64,000 nucleotides of DNA from Nymphaea colorata (Eukaryota > Streptophyta > Magnoliopsida > Nymphaeales > Nymphaeaceae): the NCBI RefSeq assembly GCF_008831285.2, contig NC_045149.1, positions 11,370,417 through 11,434,416 on the forward strand. The letters run 5' to 3'. Below the pieces are notes generated by a model that was given only the letters and a program-made list of their open reading frames with translations, ran no database searches and was not told the DNA's origin. Positions 1 through 11,053 of the stretch are shown here, one piece after another (within the stretch, counting starts at the first letter, position 1; the number at the start of each line of letters is the position of its first letter). The translations under genes and the position numbers were made by a program.

Positions 1-1428
1 AATTAATGTTTGAAAATATAAGGAATAAAGAAATTTATAAGAGGATCTGATATCTCAATCAGATTAATGAGTGGGTTTTTGATTGGTTGGTTTTGTTGGC
101 ATGTACTGGGGTGTTTTACTTCTGTAAACTCCTAATTTCTGGTTGGAAGTTTTCTTAGTAATGTTGAAACTTATCATTTTGCTCAACCAGATCTACGAGT
201 AGAAAAAAGTAAGATTACCAATCTTAAAAAGTTCTCTATAGAATATGACACATCGATTTGATTTCCGTTTCTTATTAAACATATGGTTTTGAAAACTTCA
301 CTTTTTATCCGCTGGAATGAAACATTTATGAAAACCATTATATAGCAAATGAATGGACCGACAGCACCGTCCTTAAATAACAAGATAAAAGTAGAGTTTT
401 GAGCCCTGACCTATTTAAAGTGATCATGAATAATGCCTCAATTAAAGATGAAGTGGTGCATGCACATAATTCAAAATTTGACTTTGTCCATACATTTTTC
501 CTAAGTCACGCAGCGTAACCATAAATATTCATCAATCTATGAGTCATTTTTTTGGGCTCACTGCTTTTACTTATCACAGATCCATGACCATAGCTACCAT
601 ATTCCTGTCTACTGCTAAAAGTGAGCAGAAACGAGCGGACCTGGTTATGTGCGCACCCTTGTGCATAATGTTTTTGTGTCAGTATGTTTAATGATTAAAA
701 TACCTCTAATTAAGAGAAACAAGGAACTTTTTGTAAGAACACAAAGTAAAACCACAAGAAAGTTAAAAGATTAAAAAAGACATTTCTTTTTAATAATTTT
801 CAAAAAGCCTCAACTTCTACCATGTTATTTTTTGCATATATGATTCGGTGCACGCAACTATAAAATGAGTTTGACTTTGACGTTGTGACAAGATGTACAT
901 GTGATGGCTACCTCTGCATCCATCATCCTCCATGCCGGCGAACTCCATGCGTGACCTCAATTATACACTCTTCCTTGATCTGCTAATTAAAGGCTTGGCA
1001 TGCTTTCTCTGCGTGTAAAAGTATTCAAATCATGATTCGAGACGTTTGACTATGATGTTTACAATCCCTAGCCCCTTAAGAATTTAATTGTGTTCCTTGG
1101 TCAAACCCTCTTCATTTGAAAGACTATCATGCATAGGCAAAGCTGGGGCACTGAGTGGGCAATTGCCTATACAAACCAATAACTCTTTTTTGGGTACATT
1201 TCGTACCTCTATCTAGTTAATTGTTGGATCAGAACCAGTTTTCCAGAAAAATCAAATAATTGGCTAAATCAAACCAAAATAATTTAACACTTGAATAATC
1301 ATAAAGTTACCTAGAGGAAATCCAAAAGACATTTAATTTTTAAGAAAACCAAATCAAATATAATTAATTGTTAATTAAAAGTTACATGGTATCCATACGT
1401 TGCCTCCTTTTTGTCCAAATCCATAAAC
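1..1428. other. intergenic DNA, no gene seen
   Basis: AT-rich sequence with short ORFs only and no recognisable protein similarity. Around 1140-1180 there is a short stretch containing GGGCAATTGCCTATAC. The same core recurs near 41800, 60838 and 61848, so this is probably an old fragment of a dispersed repeat. Confidence 0.6.
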
Positions 1429-1591
1429 CTGGGCATCGGGCTGGCCCAGCCCGTTAAGGAGCCAAGCCTGATAAAAAATTTATCGGGCCCACCCGGGTTT
1501 ATCGGGCCGGCTTGGTGCCCTTTTTTTCTGGGCTCAGGCTTGAGTTGGGCTAGGTACCGGATACCCACTGGCAGCCCAGCCCAGTGCCCAG
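1429..1591. repeat. GGGC-rich MITE-like element with terminal inverted repeats
   Basis: The left end CTGGGCATCGGGCTGG and the reverse complement of the right end CTGGGCACTGGGCTGG match at 14 of 16 positions. The interior is built from repeated GGGCC/GGGCTGG words, typical of small hAT-like elements with many subterminal motifs. I see no 8-bp target duplication, so the superfamily is inferred. Related GGGCC-rich sequence occurs at 39321-39828 and 48675-49015. The ORFs on both strands here are products of the repeat. Confidence 0.5.
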
Positions 1592-3036
1592 CTTTAGTCG
1601 TCAACATGTTCATTCAATAGACAAAGAGTAGTTCGGAATAACGTATGTCATGTATCAGATAATTACAAATTTACATAGCCGAACTGAGGCAATAATCAGC
1701 ATAATTGTGCTGCCTTTCCCACTTTTAAGACAAATTATTTTCTTTGTTAATTGCGACATGTCATACGTTGTGGAGTTGCAGTAGTCTATACACAACAAAA
1801 TGCATAGAAGTCTTTAAAAACACTACATGCAATTTAGTAACAAAAATTTTCTCCCTATTATAATGGCAAATATTGTACAATAAATCAGTACTTTTAGCTG
1901 ATAAACTGTAGTACCTTGGATTTCTAGAGTATAAGCATCGTCCAATGTACGCTTGTGTGAACTCATGTCAATTATTTGCCTCCTTATATATGTCATGTCG
2001 TCGGAATTTGCCAACTAAAAGGTTTATGTGAAATTCAAGAAGACAAATATAACACTTCGGTTTTTATTGGATTTCCAAATTCAAATCCTGTTTTCTTTAG
2101 CCTATCAATCTTTTTATCCAACTTACTCGTCTTCATCTAGGTGAGATCATTTTCTAAGGTTTTTCTTAGATCTATTGTGTAGTATGTCAACATAGATGAC
2201 GTTTGATTACCCCAGATTTAAAATCTATAGATTTGATGTGGATCTGAGATGACGTGCATGCTTTATCAAATCAGCCAAAAGATCCATATTAAAAAATCAA
2301 TTGTTCATCAAAATAATGATCTTATGTCAGACCTAATTTAAAGATCCACACTTAAAGATCTTTATTTTACTTTTTTTGCATTGAAAAAATATTGAATTTA
2401 AGATAGGAGGGAGGTCCAATCTTAAACCTACGGTTTTTTCAAACCTTAATGACTTCAAATCCCAAACTATCAAATGCCCCATTAGTGGAGTTTCCGATTC
2501 CATTTTCATATTCACCGTAACACATATATTACATAAATAACATTCCATAGGATTATTTTTGGTCCCCCGTGGCCCATCTTCCACATATTACAAAGGGCAC
2601 AGTTGCTGGTTTTCATTCATTAACTATCATTAATTAACTATGGTGGCTCAAACAAGAAAAGAATATGTATCCGAACCACGCCTAATGCAACTAGACCTGG
2701 ACGCCTTGTGCTATCACTTTCGTGACGTTCACAATTATGCATGTTCATTACAGAGGTCGTTCTTACATCCAAACAGCAAGTATGTGCACAAGGTCTCTTG
2801 AGATCGTCATCTGCTAACGCTGATGCTCTCCGGACGGAACACTCCACTTGAACTGTCAACGCTCCTAAACCCGAATTTGGTTATATGCGCCGTACTGGTG
2901 GTGCGAAAACAAGATTAGAGAGCACTTTTCTTTTTAATAAATTACCAAAATATTCTTCTCTCCTTTAGTGCGCCCAACTCTGGAACTTTCTCTCTCCTAA
3001 AGGGGTCTCCTCGTCAACTACCTTCCCTCTCTGCAA
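1592..3036. other. intergenic DNA upstream of the expansin gene
   Basis: No coding region is supported. A segment near 2198-2260 (GTTTGATTACCCC followed by a GATTTGATGTGGATC-like stretch) resembles 36885-36930, suggesting diverged copies of one small repeat. The last 150 bases are pyrimidine-rich and lead into the TATA box of the expansin gene. Confidence 0.5.
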
Positions 3037-3044
3037 TATAAATA
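3037..3044 (+). promoter_or_regulatory. TATA box of the expansin gene
   Basis: TATAAATA lies 111 bases upstream of the chosen start codon at 3155, inside a pyrimidine-rich promoter stretch. Transcription would begin near 3070. The upstream in-frame ATG at 3044 overlaps the end of this box and would therefore not be transcribed, which supports 3155 as the true start. Confidence 0.6.
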
Positions 3045-3154
3045 TGCCATCTTCCGTTGCCTTGAGCAGCAGACTATTCAAACTCATTGATTCTCTCTTC
3101 ACCTCTAAACGGTACCTCAGCCTTGCTTCCATAGTCTTTGCAGATATAGTTGCA

Positions 3155-6154
3155 ATGGCTTCTCTTAACTTCTCTAGGATCAGAGCAATTGCTTCCTTCT
3201 TCCAGATTTTGTTTCTAGTATTCTCTGCCTCGTGTGTCGGAGGCTCTAATGGGGATAACCAGTGGCGGAGAGGCCATGCCACTTTCTATGGTGGTGCTGA
3301 TGCATCTGGGACCATGGGTAAGTAAGTTTACGCTCAGTTCCAGTTAAAATTGGTAGTCCCGGTTGGGCAGGAAATTAACAACCCACCATCCAAAATAAGA
3401 CCCGAAGGCTACCGTATTCTTCCTACCTCTGGACTTTTGAGCTGCGTAGAGACCTAGGTGGAGTATGTTACTGATACGTGCCTACCTTCGAGCGGCCAAG
3501 ATGGCCAACGGCTACCCGTGTCTACGTTATCAGTTACACCCTTCAACTTGGGTGATGCAATCCCACTTTTAATGGTTCAGGAGAGTAGCACTCACACGAA
3601 TAGAATAGACAATGTGTTTGTCTGTCCAACCGGCTATGCTACCTAACTTAATTTAGGTGTTGAACAAGAAGAATTTGTTGGAATAATCCAGTACTAGAAT
3701 AGAATGAGGAAGTGTATGAGAGGTGGTGAATGAGAGGTGTTTCATCCTACCACCTAATAAAAGAATAGAAACATCACCCTTTACGCCATTCCTCAAAAGT
3801 ATGTATTAAGCATACTTTCAGTGCATCAGGATGATGCCATCGTTATGTTTCAACTTGCATATTAGTATGCTTCATTTTGCAATATATTAAGTTGATGGTC
3901 TGCAAGCTTGAAAGTTAGTTTGTTGCCTACCGGCCCCAGCCCTTCCCCTATCCATTGTGCCGACTCCCTTCAAGAATAATTGGATTTTGTCACCTACATT
4001 GTTTTAAGTTCTCGTTTTGGCATTTTTTTTATGCATGGCTCATGTGGATCTGTACAGGAGGGGCTTGCGGATATGGCAATTTATACAGTCAGGGATATGG
4101 CACGCTCACAGCTGCACTTAGCACTGCTCTGTTCAATCACGGGCTGAGATGCGGGGCCTGCTACGAGATGAAGTGCACCGACGACCCGCAGTGGTGCCTG
4201 CCGGGCTCGATCACTGTGACGGCCACCAACTTCTGCCCTCCCAACTATGCCCTGCCTAACGACAATGGCGGGTGGTGCAACCCTCCCCTCGAGCACTTTG
4301 ATTTGGCTCAGCCTGCTTTTCTGCAAATTGCTCGGTACAGGGCTGGGATTGTTCCAGTTGCATTCAGAAGGTGAGAAATATTGGCGCTGGCGTCTGACTT
4401 GATTGGGAACCTTAATTTTGGTATCCCAGATAAGGAAGCGATACCGTAACAACATACCTCATATTAGCACATCAACATTTATTGCTAAACTAATTAATAG
4501 CATGAAGGTCAACCGAACATATTCCAATTGGATAATATTTCAATTGAATATTGTCTTAGGCTTTGTTTGGATAGAGGCAACGGGAATGAAAGGGAGGGAT
4601 GAGAAGGAAAGAAAAGGAAAGGAAATGGAAATGGATGGAAAGAGAATGAATAGAGATAGGAAAGAAAAGGAAATGGATAATTGCAAAGCATGTTCCGATG
4701 AAAAGGAACTGAAAGAAAATGAGCAATCATTTTCCTTTCCATTCCAATTCCTCCAATTTTGGAGTGATTGGATTTACATTGAGTTATCATTTCCTTTCTC
4801 TTATTTTTTTTCTTTTTATTTGCAACCAATCATGTTATTTTTTTTTTCTTTCCTTGTTTCTTAAGTAACCATGACAACCCTTTCTCTTCTTCTATTTCGC
4901 TCCATCCAAATAGGACATTAATTAACTATATCCATTTTCTCAAAGATTTCTATATTCGAATTAGAATTTGGATTCAAATACAAATGGAGAAAACTGTAAT
5001 TCCACACTCAAATCTGAATCCAAATTCATAACCCAAATTTGATTTGAATATGATCTTTAACTCCACATCGAAATACTAATCTTTATTTTGAAATAAACCC
5101 AAACTGAGACATTGAGTATAGAATATTTAATTAAGGAGTCCTTGAACAATTACTATGGGTATCCGATCATTTCCATTGGACAATCGACCCTCATTTTTCT
5201 GATTTTTTATATTTTTTTAACATGCCCATGGCTCCTTTTCCTGATCTATCCGGCTCCCCCTTTCCATTGCCGGCGGCGTCACCTGATGGAGCCTCATCAA
5301 GCCAACTGGTGACGGCAGAAGGCGCCGTGAGTTCCCCTTTCCTCTACCTTGCAGTGAAAAAAAAAAAGAAGAAAAAGAAAAACTGTTTAGGGTGGATATC
5401 TCGTCCAAATGTATGGTCCTCATCGGCGGGCTGGGTGACTCTGGAGTCACGATTGGATTTTCCTTATTTAAAATTAAATTTAATTCCAAATTTGAACCAT
5501 ACCCCATTCGGTATTTATTTAAACTTGAATCCAATCGAATCACATATCTTAAAACAGATCTGATTCAATTTCTTAATTGGATGTTAAAATTCTTTTCCAA
5601 TATCCAATTTTTTGAGGGCAGTTGGGTTTGACATGGAATCCAAATAGGATATATTGGCATCCTACTGCTACGACAGCAACTTTTAACTTTTTGTTGGTAA
5701 TTATCTAGCGTTGCTTACACGCTTTGGCTTAATTTCTATATTGTACTTTTGGAGACTAGTCCTCTCACGAACTCCGTTCGGCAGAAATTTTATAGAAATG
5801 ATCAATTAAATATGAACTAGCTCTCAGTTCTTGGTAATCATCACATGCAGAGTGCCGTGCTTGAAGAAAGGCGGGATGAGGTTCACAATCAATGGACATT
5901 CATACTTCAATTTGGTGCTGATCACCAACGTCGGGGGCGCGGGGGACGTTCACGCGGTGTCCATCAAGGGATCGAAGACCGGGTGGCAGCCCATGAAGAG
6001 CAACTGGGGCCAGAACTGGCAGAGCGATTCCTACCTCAATGGCCAATCCCTCTCCTTCCAAGTCACCGCCAGCGACGGCCGGACCGTCACCAGCTACGAT
6101 GTTGTGCCTGTTAATTGGCAGTTTGGACAAACCTTTGAGGGTCGTCAGTTCTAG
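3155..6154 (+). CDS. alpha-expansin, three exons
   Basis: Secreted cell-wall loosening protein; alpha-expansins disrupt non-covalent contacts between cellulose and matrix glycans during growth. Coding exons are 3155-3317, 4058-4370 and 5851-6154, with GTAAGT and GTGAGA donors and CAG acceptors, giving 259 residues, the usual family length. Residues 1 to about 28 form a hydrophobic signal peptide. The N-terminal double-psi barrel starts at HATFYGG (41-47), then GGACGYGN (55-62), conserved cysteines 58, 86, 89, 94, 101, 114, 128 and 162, and the HFD motif at 134-136. The C-terminal wall-binding domain begins near residue 168 and ends [13 protein letters not shown], the standard alpha-expansin tail. 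The two-intron layout is common in alpha-expansins. Residue 71 is Leu (GTLTAAL) where Asn is more usual. No frameshift or stop is seen. I cannot assign an EXPA number. Confidence 0.95.
3318..4057 (+). other. intron 1 of the expansin gene
   Basis: The donor is GTAAGT at 3318 and the acceptor CAG ends at 4057. The part around 3535-3650 (AACTTGGGT, GTAGCACTCACACGAAT, TTTGTCTGTCC, GGCTATGCTA) resembles 7465-7590 downstream of the gene, so both are diverged copies of a dispersed repeat. Another short stretch near 3930-3975 resembles 9130-9180. Confidence 0.75.
4371..5850 (+). other. intron 2 of the expansin gene
   Basis: The donor is GTGAGA at 4371 and the acceptor GCAG ends at 5850. This 1.48-kb intron carries a Tourist-like MITE (4559-4917). 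A GC-richer segment at about 5222-5340 runs into an A-rich tract at 5357-5383, which could be a retroposed fragment but matches nothing I recognise. The small ORFs here are not supported as genes. Confidence 0.75.
4559..4917. mobile_element. Tourist-like (PIF/Harbinger-type) MITE in expansin intron 2
   Basis: The left end GGCTTTGTTTGGATAGAG and the right end, read in reverse complement as TGTCCTATTTGGATGGAG, form imperfect terminal inverted repeats. TTA stands directly outside both ends (4556-4558 and 4918-4920), the 3-bp target duplication expected for PIF/Harbinger elements. The left arm is purine-rich (GGAAAGGAAATGGA repeats) and the right arm pyrimidine-rich, so it can fold back on itself. 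No coding capacity. Confidence 0.7.
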
Positions 6155-6435
6155 GCTTGATGCTATTCTATTAAGCCTTGCTGCATGCCCATAAAATTAA
6201 ATTAATTGTCATTTTATTTATACTTGCATTCTTTCTTGAAAAATTATCAAGAAAGCCAATAGTTTTACTTTATTTTTAATTTGTAGGTTTTTCTTTAGTG
6301 GAACACATACATGTGCATCATAAAATATAGTTCTCTAGTATTACTTTTTTCCTTTGAAAGCGTAAAAGGAGATGATATCGGTTTTTTATTAAGGTGGTAG
6401 GTGAAAGCCACCCCTCATTCCCCTCTCTTTCCTTA
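6155..6435. other. 3' flank of the expansin gene
   Basis: AT-rich 3' untranslated or flanking DNA. No canonical AATAAA was found close to the stop codon; CATAAAATTAAA at about 6190 is a possible weak polyadenylation signal. Confidence 0.4.
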
Positions 6436-7424
6436 GGCATGGATGGAAATTTATTTCTGAAAAAAAAAAATCAGAAATAAATTTCTGGAATGAATGAAAC
6501 GGAAATATTTTTCCATTTTTCCAAAACCGACTTTTGTTTGTTACGGAAGAATTATTTTTCTCAAAAAAAATTTCTTCGTTTGGTGGAAATGGTGAGGAAG
6601 AAGGGAAGAAGGGAGGAGGAAGAAGGGAGGGAGGAAGGAGGAAGAAGGGAGGAAGAAGAAGAAGGAGGAGGATGAAGGAAGGGTTTGAGAGGGAAGAGGA
6701 AAGACGTAAGAGAGATGGGACGGAAGAGAGAGGGAAGATGGAAGAGGAGGAGGAGGACGCCCGGGATTGCTGAAGAGGCACAGGAAGGTTCTGAGGGACA
6801 ACATCCAGGGCATCACGAAGCCGGCGATCCGGCGACTGGCTGGGAGGGGAGGTGTGAAGCGCATCAGCGGCCTCATCTATGAGGAGAGGAGAGGCATTCT
6901 CAAGATCTTCTTTGAGAATGTCATCCGCGACGCAGTCACCTACACAGAGAACGCTCGCCGAAAGATGGTCACCGCCATGGACATCGTCTATGCCCTCAAG
7001 AGGCAGGGCCGTACCCTTCTTCCCTTCTTCTTCCTCCTCCCTCCTTCCCTTCTTCTTTCCTCCCTCCTCCTCCTTCCTTCCCTTCTTCCTCCTCCCTCCT
7101 TCCCTTCCTCCCTCCTCCTCCTTCCTTCCCTTCTTCCTCCTCTCTCCTTCCCTTCCTCCCTTCTTCTCCTTCCCTTCTTCCCTTCTTCTTCCTCCCTCCT
7201 TCCCTTCTTCTTCCTTCCCGTCCATTCTTCCTCCAACAGTCAAAAAAAAAATTCTGGAAAAATTTTTCCACTCCTCGCTGGAAAAATTTTTTCGGAAATA
7301 TATTTCCAAAATCACCTCCAAGAGTCCAAAATTTTTTTCCATGTTTGATGGATTGGAAAAAAATTTTAAATTTTGAAATAAATTCCCTCTACTACAATAG
7401 ATTTCCTGCCCATCAAACGGGCCC
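6436..7424. mobile_element. PIF/Harbinger-type non-autonomous element carrying a histone H4 fragment
   Basis: The right end reads ...CCCATCAAACGGGCCC then TTA (7425-7427), a typical PIF/Harbinger terminus. On the left, TTA (6433-6435) precedes GGCATGGATGGAAATTT, a degenerate partner. Inside lie a purine-only arm (about 6590-6755, GGAAGAAGGGAGG words) and a complementary pyrimidine arm (about 7018-7225, CCTCCCTTCTTCC words). They can pair as a long imperfect hairpin with the H4 segment in the loop. No transposase is encoded; mobilisation in trans, for example by an element like that at 53.7-59.2 kb, is an inference from similar termini. All long low-complexity ORFs here are products of the purine/pyrimidine tracts. 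Confidence 0.6.
6773..7018 (+). pseudogene. histone H4 gene fragment (captured)
   Basis: An 82-codon open segment matches histone H4 almost end to end: [17 protein letters not shown], then [38 protein letters not shown], and [10 protein letters not shown]. It lacks the N-terminal tail (about the first 18 residues of the 102-residue histone) and the last five residues, where the reading frame runs into the pyrimidine tract. There are no stops or frameshifts, but several changes at normally invariant sites are visible (RLAG for RLAR, EERRG for EETRG, IFFEN for IFLEN, ENARRKM for EHARRKT, MDIVY for MDVVY). GC content is far above the flanks. It cannot make a normal H4. Capture by the surrounding transposon fits best; plain insertion of a retrocopy is the alternative. 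Confidence 0.85.
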
Positions 7425-8198
7425 TTAGTGTCTATAACTGTTTGGAAACCTGAGTGGTCATATAATAAACTCCTTAACTTGGGTACCACACATGTTACTA
7501 TTTGCAGTATAAAAGGGTAGCACCCATATGAATCAAATTGATGACATATTGTCTGTGCACCTGTAATGCCAATCGACCAGCTATGTTATAACCCTTAGGT
7601 CAATATTGGTTTCCGATTAGTTATTGAACTTGTTCCGGATGGTTTTGTTGAAATTTATCCCCAGTTTTTTACTAGAGTACTGGTATGTGCATGATTGTGT
7701 TTACTGTTGTCTAGTCTCCTAATCGATTAGTTGCTATATATGACGGACTCACCCGAAAGGAAGAAAATCATGAGTAATTCTCGTACTACCAAATGCGGAC
7801 GCTTGAAGTGCGGCAATAATCTCAACTACAAACACCTGGTAGCGACGTATCAACTGATTTGCAGAAGGGAAGGGCTGCTGATGTGCGTGATCAATAATGA
7901 CTTATTTTATTCATTGGGACAGCTTATTCACATTAATTAGTGATTTGAAAAAAGAGTTGGACTCAAAACCTAAATACATGTAAAATTAATAAGATTACAG
8001 CGAAATAAAATAAAGTGAAACTTACAGAAGATGTTCAATTTTTGACCTATATACAGAGAGTGCCTAATGTTTGAAAAATTAAAATTAACTGCCTAAGGTA
8101 ATAAAATTTTAAGTACACTTCATGAATGAAAAACTTTTGACATGTTCATACCCTTAAGTAAGTAGGCAGCTCTAACCATTATTTAACCCTTCCCTGTG

Positions 8199-8209
8199 AT
8201 TATATATAT

Positions 8210-8240
<31 letters not shown>
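8199..8240. repeat. TA/GA microsatellite
   Basis: A short TA run (about 8200-8211) is followed by an uninterrupted AG repeat from 8214 to 8240. Confidence 0.9.
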
Positions 8241-9600
8241 TGAAAAATATTGGAGAAGTAAACCTACAACATGTAGTTGTGAAGTTTACTATTTAAAGTA
8301 TATATTTAAAACTTTTCATTCAAGAAATTAAAGTGTGCGTGTTTTACAAACTCCAGCAGTTATTTGTAACTTCTCAAACAAATTGGCGGTTGTTCACATA
8401 ACATTATCAAAGCCCAAGTCCAGAAGAAATTGTTTGATTATTGCTTGGCTAAAATGCATAGTAAGATGAATCTTTTTTGTGGATCTTCACATTAATTAAT
8501 CAATTGTAGCATGCATATGTACCACAAATTTTGGGTGTGGCCGTCGCCAAACACCCATCAAAGCCGTCAGCAATTAATATGCTGACAGCTTCAAAGCCCC
8601 CACTAAAAGTGGTAAACCCCCAATTGTTGATTCCAAAAGATGGTAGTTAATGCTGGCCACACTTTGCGTGACCAAATTTAGGACCAATAAAAAAAGTAGC
8701 ATAAGAAACATGATATATATAATAAATACTTGCGTAGAAAATGCATTAATTAAAATAGATTGATTTCACCATTCTTGTCAGAACGATTTCATTTAAGAAG
8801 AATCAGACACTTGATAGGCCAACTTCAGCGTCTTAACTTTACAACGGTATCTTGTCCCTGTTGTTTTTTGTTTATAATTTAGAGATGGTACTCTAGGAAT
8901 ACCTTACTTGGGTAAGTGAGGAACTAAATTAATGGCTTCATGTTGGCCTTCTTTTCAGATCCAGATGAGTAGAGTATTTATCCTATCACCCTGCTGAGAG
9001 CCAAAGCCCCAACCCTTCCCCCTTATCTCCTGATGATACCATGCCCGCTTTTGTTGCCTCAGGGTGGCGCTTCTGCTGCCCCTTTTGCAGTATAGGGAGT
9101 TGTTGTCTCATAAGCTCAAAAAAAAAAAGACTGCTGCCTATCAGCCCCCACCCTGTCCATTGCACCAACCTCCTAAGGATTCATGTTAAATTTTTTTCAA
9201 TAGTTCATCTTCCAATCTTTTCTTTCATTTAAGGCCCATTTGATGGCCTTAGATTTTACCATAGAAGGTAGATTTTCGTCCGTGAAATGGGATTTTACCA
9301 CCGCCTGATCACGCACAAGATAAAAGTCCACAGTGTCAACGGCGAGGGCAGACTTTCATCCATGGAAAATAGTCTCACGTTGATAGGTCTGACTTTTGTC
9401 CGTGAATAAAAAAAAAAAGAATGCGTTGGAGCATCACGTTTCTCCGCTTTTGACCTTTGCAGCAGGTAACACAGCAGTAGTGGCTCCCTCCTCCCCCACC
9501 CGTCCCACGAGCCTCATTTCGATGATGTCTATACAGATCATTATAATATACCACTCTGAATAACAAAGATGCATATTTATTTTTTTACCATGCTCATGTC

Positions 9601-9730
9601 CTTATCTCATACCCCTGGCAATGTCTCATGTCTTTGTTATTATCTCATACTACGACATGAACCGGAAAATGAGATAACGGGTATGAGATAATGACAAGAG
9701 TATGAGATAATGGCAGGGGTATGAGATAAC
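9601..9730. repeat. inverted repeat, 50-bp arms, TATGAGATAA motifs
   Basis: Arms 9601-9650 and 9681-9730 are complementary at 41 of 50 positions, with a 30-bp loop. Within the arms the word TATGAGATAA, or its complement TTATCTCATA, recurs several times, so the hairpin is built from smaller repeats. It could be a tiny foldback element. No coding role. Confidence 0.7.
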
Positions 9731-10270
9731 AACAAAGTTAAGAATGCTTGACATGCATGCACAATGTTAGAGCATTGAAGTAAAGTTGCATATTGGTTGT
9801 AGGGTCCACCCTCCAGCATAGACTTGTTGTCTAGACGGGTGTTGCATACACAACTCATTCTCATTGGGCACCTCCTATCCTCTTGCTGCTCCATTCTTCA
9901 AGTTGGCAAACCACTACCTCCCTGCTGTTTCTATTCATTCTTGCAGCCACCTTGTAGATACCATCCATCCATCCCTACTACTGCCTTGCAGCCACTGTTG
10001 GGCAGCTCCCATCCGTTTTTTGGTGTGTTTTTTACTCGGTTTGAGAAATTGAGCAAAAAAGGAGGAGAGAATGTGTGAGGGTTTAGTTGAGGCGAAGGAA
10101 TTTGAGTTAGAAAATTTGTTGTAGTGTTGGTCAAATTTATCTCTCAGAGAATCATATAGAATGGCTTTTAGTTTTGGTAACTCTTTTTTTTGTTTTAAGT
10201 CTACCAAAGGAAGTCAACAAGCAATTCCCAAAGTCCAAAAATTAAGTTCCCGAAACAAAACCAGTGGAAG

Positions 10271-10500
10271 CACTACAAGAAAAGGAACATTTACTAACAC
10301 AGCAGATGCGTTAATAAAGAATTATACTAACGAAGACACTACGTTACAAAATGTGTCACTAAAGGCCTCGTTACAAAAGCCTTCTCTTACAAAATTACCA
10401 TGCGTTAGTAATATTTATTAGCAACGAAATTAACTCCTAGTCAATAGCAACAAAATGTTTGAGTTAGTAATTATTTATTACAAATGCAAGAATGTGTTAA
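10271..10500. mobile_element. CACTA transposon terminus with subterminal repeats
   Basis: CACTACAAGAAAA at 10271 is a canonical CACTA/En-Spm end. The next 200 bases hold repeated words such as TGCGTTAATAA, TGCGTTAGTAAT and TACTAACG in both orientations, the usual subterminal transposase-binding pattern. It lies on the 3' side of the minus-strand CACTA genes at 14.7-23.4 kb and is most simply their 3' end. No matching TTTTCTTGTAGTG end was found to the right, so the pairing is inferred. Confidence 0.6.
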
Positions 10501-11053
10501 TAAATATTTAAAGCTTTTTTTTTTCCTGTTGCTTCCCAAATGGCTGCCTAGTTTTTCAATACAACATGCCGGGAAAGTCCCCTAATTTTGATAAATACAA
10601 TTTTCCAAATGAACAGATTACAGAAGCTTCTGCAGCAAGAGAAAATGTAATCCAACTGGATCTCAGTTAGCTTCAGGTATAAACTGGAAAACTCTTCTTT
10701 TGATGGCAGTAGACCATGATGGGACTACTATCTTATTAAACATCATTTTTACCAATCTGGTCCATGATCATATCAACAAAGAACCAAAATAGCTTTCGCT
10801 ATATTAAAATTAACTAAAGCTTCAATGATCACAAATGTTAACACAATCAATGACATAGATCTGATATGGATGTATAGCATGAGAATTACATGTAATGTGA
10901 TTACAACATATCTATTCTCAACTAGTCCAACTTTAAAACCTTATGGAGATCAAAAAACATGAACACAAAATGGAACCAAAGAACTTTAAACTATATTCTA
11001 CAGAAAACTGAATATGTGTCCATACATAAGAGCAAACAAAATACAAACTCCCA
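10501..11053. other. non-coding flank, possible Copia 3' LTR
   Basis: This stretch lies 3' of the minus-strand Copia gene remnants. On the minus strand GTGGGAG just after the pol stop (about 11050) could be the polypurine tract, so an LTR would begin near 11043 and run leftward. I could not find a matching second LTR beyond 14389, so LTR borders are not assigned. Confidence 0.35.

Larger units (their letters stand above)
7425..10270. other. intergenic DNA with repeat fragments
   Basis: No gene is supported. Seen here: a diverged repeat copy at 7465-7590 shared with expansin intron 1; a GA microsatellite at 8214; a fragment at 9130-9180 resembling intron 1; a single PIF-like terminus at about 9231 (TTAAGGCCCATTTGATGG) with no partner found; and the inverted repeat at 9601-9730. 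Confidence 0.5.

Noticed and set aside
3044-3154. Upstream in-frame ATG giving the expansin 37 extra residues
   Set aside because: It overlaps the TATA box, and the signal peptide begins properly at 3155.
6389-7489. 366-codon minus-strand ORF and several shorter ORFs over the same stretch
   Set aside because: They are Lys/Glu/Gly- or Ser/Pro/Leu-rich readings of purine/pyrimidine tracts; the real coding signal is the plus-strand histone H4 segment.
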